From Methyloceanibacter superfactus (GTDB lineage Bacteria; Pseudomonadota; Alphaproteobacteria; Rhizobiales; Methyloligellaceae): a stretch of DNA of 64,000 nt. Numbering within the stretch: the stretch's first letter is position 1; the number at the start of each line of letters is the position of its first letter. A program made the position numbers and the translations under genes. Below, one piece after another: positions 59,786-64,000 of this stretch. The DNA lies in assembly GCF_001723305.1 (NCBI RefSeq), contig NZ_LPWF01000004.1:124001-188000 (forward strand), given 5' to 3'. The notes beneath the pieces were generated by a model. It was not told the DNA's origin, ran no database searches, and saw only the letters and a list, made by a program, of their open reading frames with translations.

Positions 59786-60544
59786 TCAGGACGGTTCGAC
59801 TGCGGCGCGCGCCTCCTCGGCCAGGCGAACCAGCTCTTTCCGGGCGCCTTGCGGGGTCGTCACAGGCTCGGAAAACATGATCCGGCGGGCATCCTGGCCG
59901 AGCGCGATATCGCAGCCCTCGGGATCGATGCCGGTCATCCGCCAAGGGCCCGGGTCGCCGCCCGTGAAGGCGAGCGCATAGAGCGCGATTGCGTCGGCGT
60001 GGTCCTCGTTCATGTGGGCGACGATGCCCGCTTCCGCCTCGGCCAGCGCCGCCGCCCCGTCCAGGGGCAGCAGGAGATCGGCCGGCTCCAAGTCGACGAT
60101 CCGCCCGAAGCCGCCGATGTAATGGGCGCCTTCCACCGCCAGCCGCCAAAAGGCGAAATCGGGGAAATCCACGTAGAAGGCCGCTTCCGCGTGGCGGGCG
60201 AGGAACCGTCGCCTCACCGCCTCGTCGTTAACCTTCTCCGCCCGGCCATGGAGGGTGACCCTGGCTCCTTGCAGGGGATCGGCAAGGTCGCCCGAGCCGT
60301 CGATGAGGATCGCCGCGCGCGGGTCATGGGCCAAATTGCGGGTATGGCGCGCCAGGGTGGAAATGAGGAAGCTCGGCGCCCCTGCCTGGTCCGTGGCGAC
60401 CGTGATCAGGGAGGCGTAAGGTGCGCCCGAAGCGCTGTCGAGGGTGGCCAGGGAGGCCTTGAAAGCGCGCCGCGCAAGCCTGCGTGCATCCGCCGCAATC
60501 TCGGCCTTGCTGGGCATTTCTTGCGAGTTATTTACTTGCGCCAT
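59786..60544 (-). CDS. HugZ-like haem-utilisation/pyridoxamine 5'-phosphate oxidase-fold protein
   Basis: Split-barrel flavin/haem-binding protein of 252 residues. The N-terminal part LATLDSASGAPYASLITVATDQAGAPSFLISTLARHTRNL is the PNPOx-like barrel, and the C-terminal about 80 residues are DUF2470 (IVAHMNEDHADAIALYALAFTGG, His in NEDH). HugZ members release or degrade haem for iron use, but a general flavoprotein role cannot be excluded. It lies upstream of pckG in the same orientation and diverges from chvI. Confidence 0.84.
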   Translation of the reverse strand: MAQVNNSQEMPSKAEIAADARRLARRAFKASLATLDSASGAPYASLITVATDQAGAPSFLISTLARHTRNLAHDPRAAILIDGSGDLADPLQGARVTLHGRAEKVNDEAVRRRFLARHAEAAFYVDFPDFAFWRLAVEGAHYIGGFGRIVDLEPADLLLPLDGAAALAEAEAGIVAHMNEDHADAIALYALAFTGGDPGPWRMTGIDPEGCDIALGQDARRIMFSEPVTTPQGARKELVRLAEEARAAVEPS

Positions 60545-60670
60545 AACGATATTTGTTGCATCCCGATGGTGAAGGGTATGGCGCTCGGCGCCCTGCTGCT
60601 GCCACGATTTTGGGCAGCCCTATAAGCACAACACCCTCGCACTCGCGTCAATCGCGCAAAAGGCCCCCCA

Positions 60671-61366
60671 ATGCCAACAATCGCCCTTGTCGACGACGAT
60701 CGTAACATCCTGACCTCCTTGCGCATGGTGCTCGAGGCGGAAGGCTATAAGACGCAAACCTATAACGACGGCGCCAGCGCGCTCGACGGCTTCGCGGAGT
60801 ATCCGCCCGACCTCGCCATCCTCGACATCAAGATGCCGCGCATGGACGGGATGGAGCTGTTGCGCCGCTTGCGCCAGCGCAGCGAGCTACCGGTAATCTT
60901 CCTCACCTCCAAGGACGAGGAGATCGACGAACTGTTCGGTCTCAAAATGGGCGCCGACGATTTCATCCGCAAACCCTTTCCCCAACGGCTCCTCGTCGAG
61001 CGGGTGAAGGCGGTGCTGCGCCGCTCCCAGCCGCGCGACACGACCCAGGTCGTCGAGGACAAGTCCAAGGTGCTCGAGCGCGGCCAGCTCAAGATGGACC
61101 CGGAGCGCCATACCTGCGTGTGGGACAACCGGCCGGTGACGCTCACGGTCACGGAGTTCCTGATCCTTCAGGCGCTCGCCTCCCGTCCCGGCGTGGTAAA
61201 AAGCCGGGACGCGCTGATGGATGCGGCCTATGATGATCAGGTCTATGTCGACGACCGCACAATCGACAGCCACATCAAGCGGTTGCGGAAGAAGTTCAAG
61301 GCCGTCGACCAAAGCTTCGACGTGATCGAGACGCTTTATGGCGTGGGCTACCGATTCAAAGAATAG
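60671..61366 (+). CDS. chvI: Response regulator ChvI
   Basis: OmpR-class regulator of acid, envelope and host-interaction genes in Rhizobiales. The receiver has [14 protein letters not shown], the phosphoacceptor in [20 protein letters not shown], Thr in [10 protein letters not shown] and Lys in [10 protein letters not shown]. The C-terminal winged helix shows [26 protein letters not shown] and [12 protein letters not shown]...YGVGYRFKE. 231 residues. It precedes chvG by 12 bases. Confidence 0.94.
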   Translation: MPTIALVDDDRNILTSLRMVLEAEGYKTQTYNDGASALDGFAEYPPDLAILDIKMPRMDGMELLRRLRQRSELPVIFLTSKDEEIDELFGLKMGADDFIRKPFPQRLLVERVKAVLRRSQPRDTTQVVEDKSKVLERGQLKMDPERHTCVWDNRPVTLTVTEFLILQALASRPGVVKSRDALMDAAYDDQVYVDDRTIDSHIKRLRKKFKAVDQSFDVIETLYGVGYRFKE

Positions 61367-61378
61367 CGAGACTGACCG

Positions 61379-63201
61379 ATGACCGCCGAGGCCGATAGGT
61401 CCTGGCTGCGGCGGGACAGCTCATTCAAGGAACGCGTCCGCCGCGGCACACGCCGCGCGGTCGCTTGGCTGCGGCGCGCACCCGGCTGGGTCATCGAGCA
61501 CAGGCCTTTCCGGCACGGCTTCTCCAGCCTGACGCGGCGCATCGTCGTGCTCAATCTCATCGGCCTCGCTATTCTCGTCTCGGGCATTCTCTATCTCAAC
61601 CAGTTCCGTGCCGGACTCATCGACGCCAAGGTGCAGAGCCTGTTGACCCAGGGCGAGATCATCGCCCGCGCCATCGCGGCTTCCGCCGGCGTGGACAACA
61701 GTGAAGTGCCGGTCGACCCGGAGAAGCTGCTGGAGGCGGAACTCGGTCAGGCCGGCACCGGCGACGACAGCGCCGCCTTCTCCAACGCGCTCGGCTTCAC
61801 CATCGATCCCGAACGGGCGGCGCCGATCCTGCGGCCCTTGGTCAAGCCGACGGGCAGCCGCGCGCGGATCTATAACCGCGACGGCGCGCTGATCCTCGAT
61901 TCCGATACGTTCTACTCGCGCGGCCAGGTGCTGCGTTACGACCTGCCGCCGCCGGACTCCGCCGAGCCCGACGCGCTCACCACATTCTGGCACGCGGTGA
62001 CGACCCGCATGCGGCAATACGAGCTTCCGCCCTATACCGAGATTGGCGGCGCGAACGGCAAAGCCTATCCCGAAGTGGCCACGGCCTTGACCGGGACGTC
62101 GGTGCCCATCGTGCGCATCAACGACAAGGGTGAGATCGTGGTTTCCGTGGCCGTGCCCGTGCAGCGCATGCGCGCCGTGCTCGGCGTGCTTTTGCTGTCG
62201 ACCCGCGGCGGCGACATCGACAATATCGTGGCGGCGGAGCGCTGGAGCATCGTGCGCGTGTCGCTGTTCGCCGGCACCGTCACCTTCGTCCTGTCGCTCA
62301 TCCTCGCCAACACCATCGCCGGGCCCGTGCAACGTCTCGCCAATGCGGCCGAACGCGTGCGCCACAGCGTCAAGGCGCGCGCCGAGATCCCCGACTTCAC
62401 CGACCGCTCCGACGAGATCGGACATCTGTCGGGCGCGCTTCGCGACATGACCGGCGCACTCTACCGGCGCATCGACGCCATCGAGAGCTTCGCCGCCGAC
62501 GTGGCGCATGAGCTGAAGAACCCGCTCACCTCCTTGCGCAGCGCCACGGAGACCTGCCTCTTGCCAAGACCGAGGAGTCAAAGCAGCGGCTGATGGAGAT
62601 CATCCAGCATGACGTACAGCGGCTGGATCGCTTAATCAGCGACATTTCCGACGCCTCGCGTCTCGACGCCGAGCTTGCCCGCGAGGACGCCGAGCCCGTC
62701 GCCATGGATGAGCTGCTGCGGGCCACGGTGTCGCTGTTCAACGACATCCACCGCGACGACACGCCGGAGGTTGTCCTCGACATTGCCTATGCGCCGGGCG
62801 CCCATCCCTATCGCGTCTCCGGCCATGACAGCCGCTTGCATCAGGTGATCGTCAATCTCCTGGAGAACGCCATCTCCTTCTCGCCGCCGGGCAGGCCGGT
62901 CGCCGTGGTGGCGCGCCGCATCGGCCCGGACGTGCAGATCGCGGTGGAGGACGAGGGGCCGGGCATTCCGGAGGAGAATCTCGAGCGCGTCTTCGAGCGC
63001 TTCTATACCGACCGGCCGCAAGAGAATTTCGGCCAGAACTCGGGGCTGGGTCTTAATATCTCACGTCAGATCATCGTCGCGCATGGCGGGCGTCTCTATG
63101 CGGAGAACCGGCCGGCTGCCGGCGCCGGACGCGGCAAGGGCGACACGCCTTCAGGGATGAGCGGTGGCGCACGGTTCGTCATCCGCCTACCGGCGGCGTA
63201 A
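61379..63201 (+). CDS. chvG: Sensor histidine kinase ChvG (one frameshift)
   Basis: Partner kinase of ChvI. Two membrane helices (about residues 51-72 and 285-310) flank a periplasmic sensor domain; then HAMP (ANTIAGPVQRLANAAERV), the phosphoacceptor His in FAADVAHELKNPLTSLRSA, NLLENAISFSPPG, DEGPGIPEENLERVFERFYTDRP and GLGLNISRQIIVAHGG. The frame breaks at about 62554, just after the H-box; adding one C (ETLPLAKTEESKQRL) restores it to about 607 residues. The second frame starts with its own ATG 62593, which is inside the gene. Confidence 0.9.
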
Positions 63202-63221
63202 GGGTCAGCGAAGAGGATCGG

Positions 63222-63674
63222 TTGGCGCGCGAGCTCGTCCATGGCACCTGCGTGGCCCTCGGCAAGAGCGCCGCGCTCCTGCGTGGCGGGAGCGGCGCGG
63301 GAAAGTCTGATTTGGCGCTGAGATTTCTGGCGCTGCCGGGAGAAGGCGCGCTCCGCCCTATCCTTGTGGCCGACGATCAAGTTTGGGTGGACACGGACGG
63401 CAACGGCCAGCCGATGGCCTCGGTTCCCGAGGCGATCGCCGGCAAGATTGAGGTCCGGGGGCTGGGAATCACCGAAATGCTGTTCTTGGCGGAGGCGCCG
63501 CTGGTGCTTATTTGCGACCTGGTCCCACCGGATCAGGTGCCGCGCATGCCGCCGACCCCTTTTGAGCGGACCATGGTGGCTGGTGCGGCGGTTCCATTGT
63601 TGAAACTTTCGGCCTTCGAGGCATCGGCGCCGTTGAAACTGCGCATGGCCCTCTTGCGGGCGTCGGCACAATGA
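63222..63674 (+). CDS. hprK: HPr kinase/phosphorylase, short alphaproteobacterial form
   Basis: Phosphorylates the PTS carrier HPr. The 150-residue protein has only the catalytic domain: the Walker A is GGSGAGKSDLALR, followed by LVADDQVWVDTDGNG and VRGLGITEML. The N-terminal domain of the Firmicute enzyme is absent, as usual in this class. It starts with TTG at 63222, preceded by AGAGGATCGG. It lies 20 bases after chvG, and the next gene encodes a PTS EIIA protein, consistent with the regulatory PTS of alphaproteobacteria. Confidence 0.88.
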   Translation: MARELVHGTCVALGKSAALLRGGSGAGKSDLALRFLALPGEGALRPILVADDQVWVDTDGNGQPMASVPEAIAGKIEVRGLGITEMLFLAEAPLVLICDLVPPDQVPRMPPTPFERTMVAGAAVPLLKLSAFEASAPLKLRMALLRASAQ

Positions 63675-63765
63675 GGTTTAGGGAGACGGGTTCGGGCTTG
63701 CGCGCGACCTCTCTCCCGACAAAGATAGCGGCCTTTGAGCGGCCGGCAGCTACCAACGAGGCAAT

Positions 63766-64000
63766 ATGATCGGCGTCGTCATCGTCACCCACGGCCAGCT
63801 CGCACGCGAATTCCGCGCAGCGCTTGAACATGTGGTCGGTCCGCAGGAGCAGATCGAAACCATCTCGATCGGGCCGGACGACGATCTCGATGTCCGCCGT
63901 GCCGACATGCTGGCGGCGCTCGCCAGTGTCGATAGCGGCGAAGGCGTCGTGGTGCTCACCGACATGTTCGGCGGCTCGCCGTCGAACCTGGCGATCTCCG
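63766..64000 (+). CDS. PTS EIIA-Man-type protein (partial, C-terminus beyond the right edge)
   Basis: Phosphocarrier of the mannose-class EIIA family, found in the Hyphomicrobiales regulatory PTS. The 78 residues present begin MIGVVIVTHGQLAREFRAALEHVVG, where the phosphorylated His is in VTHG, and include VVVLTDMFGGSPSNLAI, the family's second signature. The rest and the expected HPr gene lie beyond the window. The intergenic stretch from hprK is 91 bases. Confidence 0.88.
   Translation, partial: MIGVVIVTHGQLAREFRAALEHVVGPQEQIETISIGPDDDLDVRRADMLAALASVDSGEGVVVLTDMFGGSPSNLAIS

Overview
The window is GC-rich, gene-dense chromosomal DNA from an alphaproteobacterium, most likely of the Hyphomicrobiales (Rhizobiales). 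The evidence is the combination of an Irr-type Fur regulator, a RegB/RegA (ActS/ActR) pair, a ChvI/ChvG pair next to PEP carboxykinase and a short HPr kinase, an MmcB gene, the block mutM-ubiE-ubiB-coaBC-dut, and dnaA-dnaN-recF-gyrB with rpsT upstream. A pyrophosphate-type phosphofructokinase, ergothioneine genes and two kinds of polyhydroxybutyrate depolymerase would fit a Hyphomicrobiaceae/methylotroph-like organism, but that finer placement is weak. I see no insertion sequence, prophage, CRISPR array or rRNA operon. There is one tRNA gene, tRNA-Arg(CCG).

Layout. 1-3.1 kb: fabA-fabB-fabI (unsaturated fatty acid synthesis; fabI runs off the left edge), divergent from irr. 3.1-11.7 kb: an SH3-domain secreted protein, a 2-hydroxyacid dehydrogenase, an FAD monooxygenase, a small secreted protein, then a leftward run ubiE-ubiB-coaBC-dut-moeB-like. 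11.8-21.6 kb: rightward mutM, an enoyl-CoA hydratase, rpsT, a 0.57 kb non-coding origin-type region, a rhodanese with a TTG start, and dnaA, dnaN, recF, gyrB. 21.6-30.6 kb: a class A penicillin-binding protein, a metallopeptidase, intracellular PHB depolymerase, Sco1 plus an ABC-2 exporter, and RegB/RegA. 30.6-40.1 kb: MmcB, egtB-egtD, PPi-phosphofructokinase, speD-speE, a secreted PHB depolymerase, a GNAT enzyme, Bcp peroxiredoxin, a serine hydrolase and a small secreted protein. 40.3-46.0 kb: a compact leftward four-gene operon (radical-SAM lysine 2,3-aminomutase, two ATP-grasp ligases, and one long GNAT-histone deacetylase-GNAT protein). 46.2-55.4 kb: an EthD-like protein, a cytochrome b/molybdoenzyme pair, tRNA-Arg, an acyltransferase-family membrane protein, an NDH-2-like oxidoreductase carrying a cyclic-nucleotide-binding-like domain, polA and small proteins. 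55.4-64.0 kb: a glutamine amidotransferase, gamma-glutamyltransferase, GTP-type PEP carboxykinase, a HugZ-like protein, ChvI/ChvG, HprK and the start of a PTS EIIA gene.

The best candidate for an undescribed system is the four-gene operon at 40.3-46.0 kb. Its enzymes could make beta-lysine, join it by ATP-dependent amide bonds, and then acetylate and deacetylate the product. This resembles the logic of known acetylated amino-acid or dipeptide osmolytes but with a different gene set.

Caution on sequence quality: at least eleven conserved genes are interrupted by small indels, most of them restored by adding back a single base, often in a doublet. They hit essential genes, so I read them as sequencing or assembly errors and annotate each such gene over its full extent.
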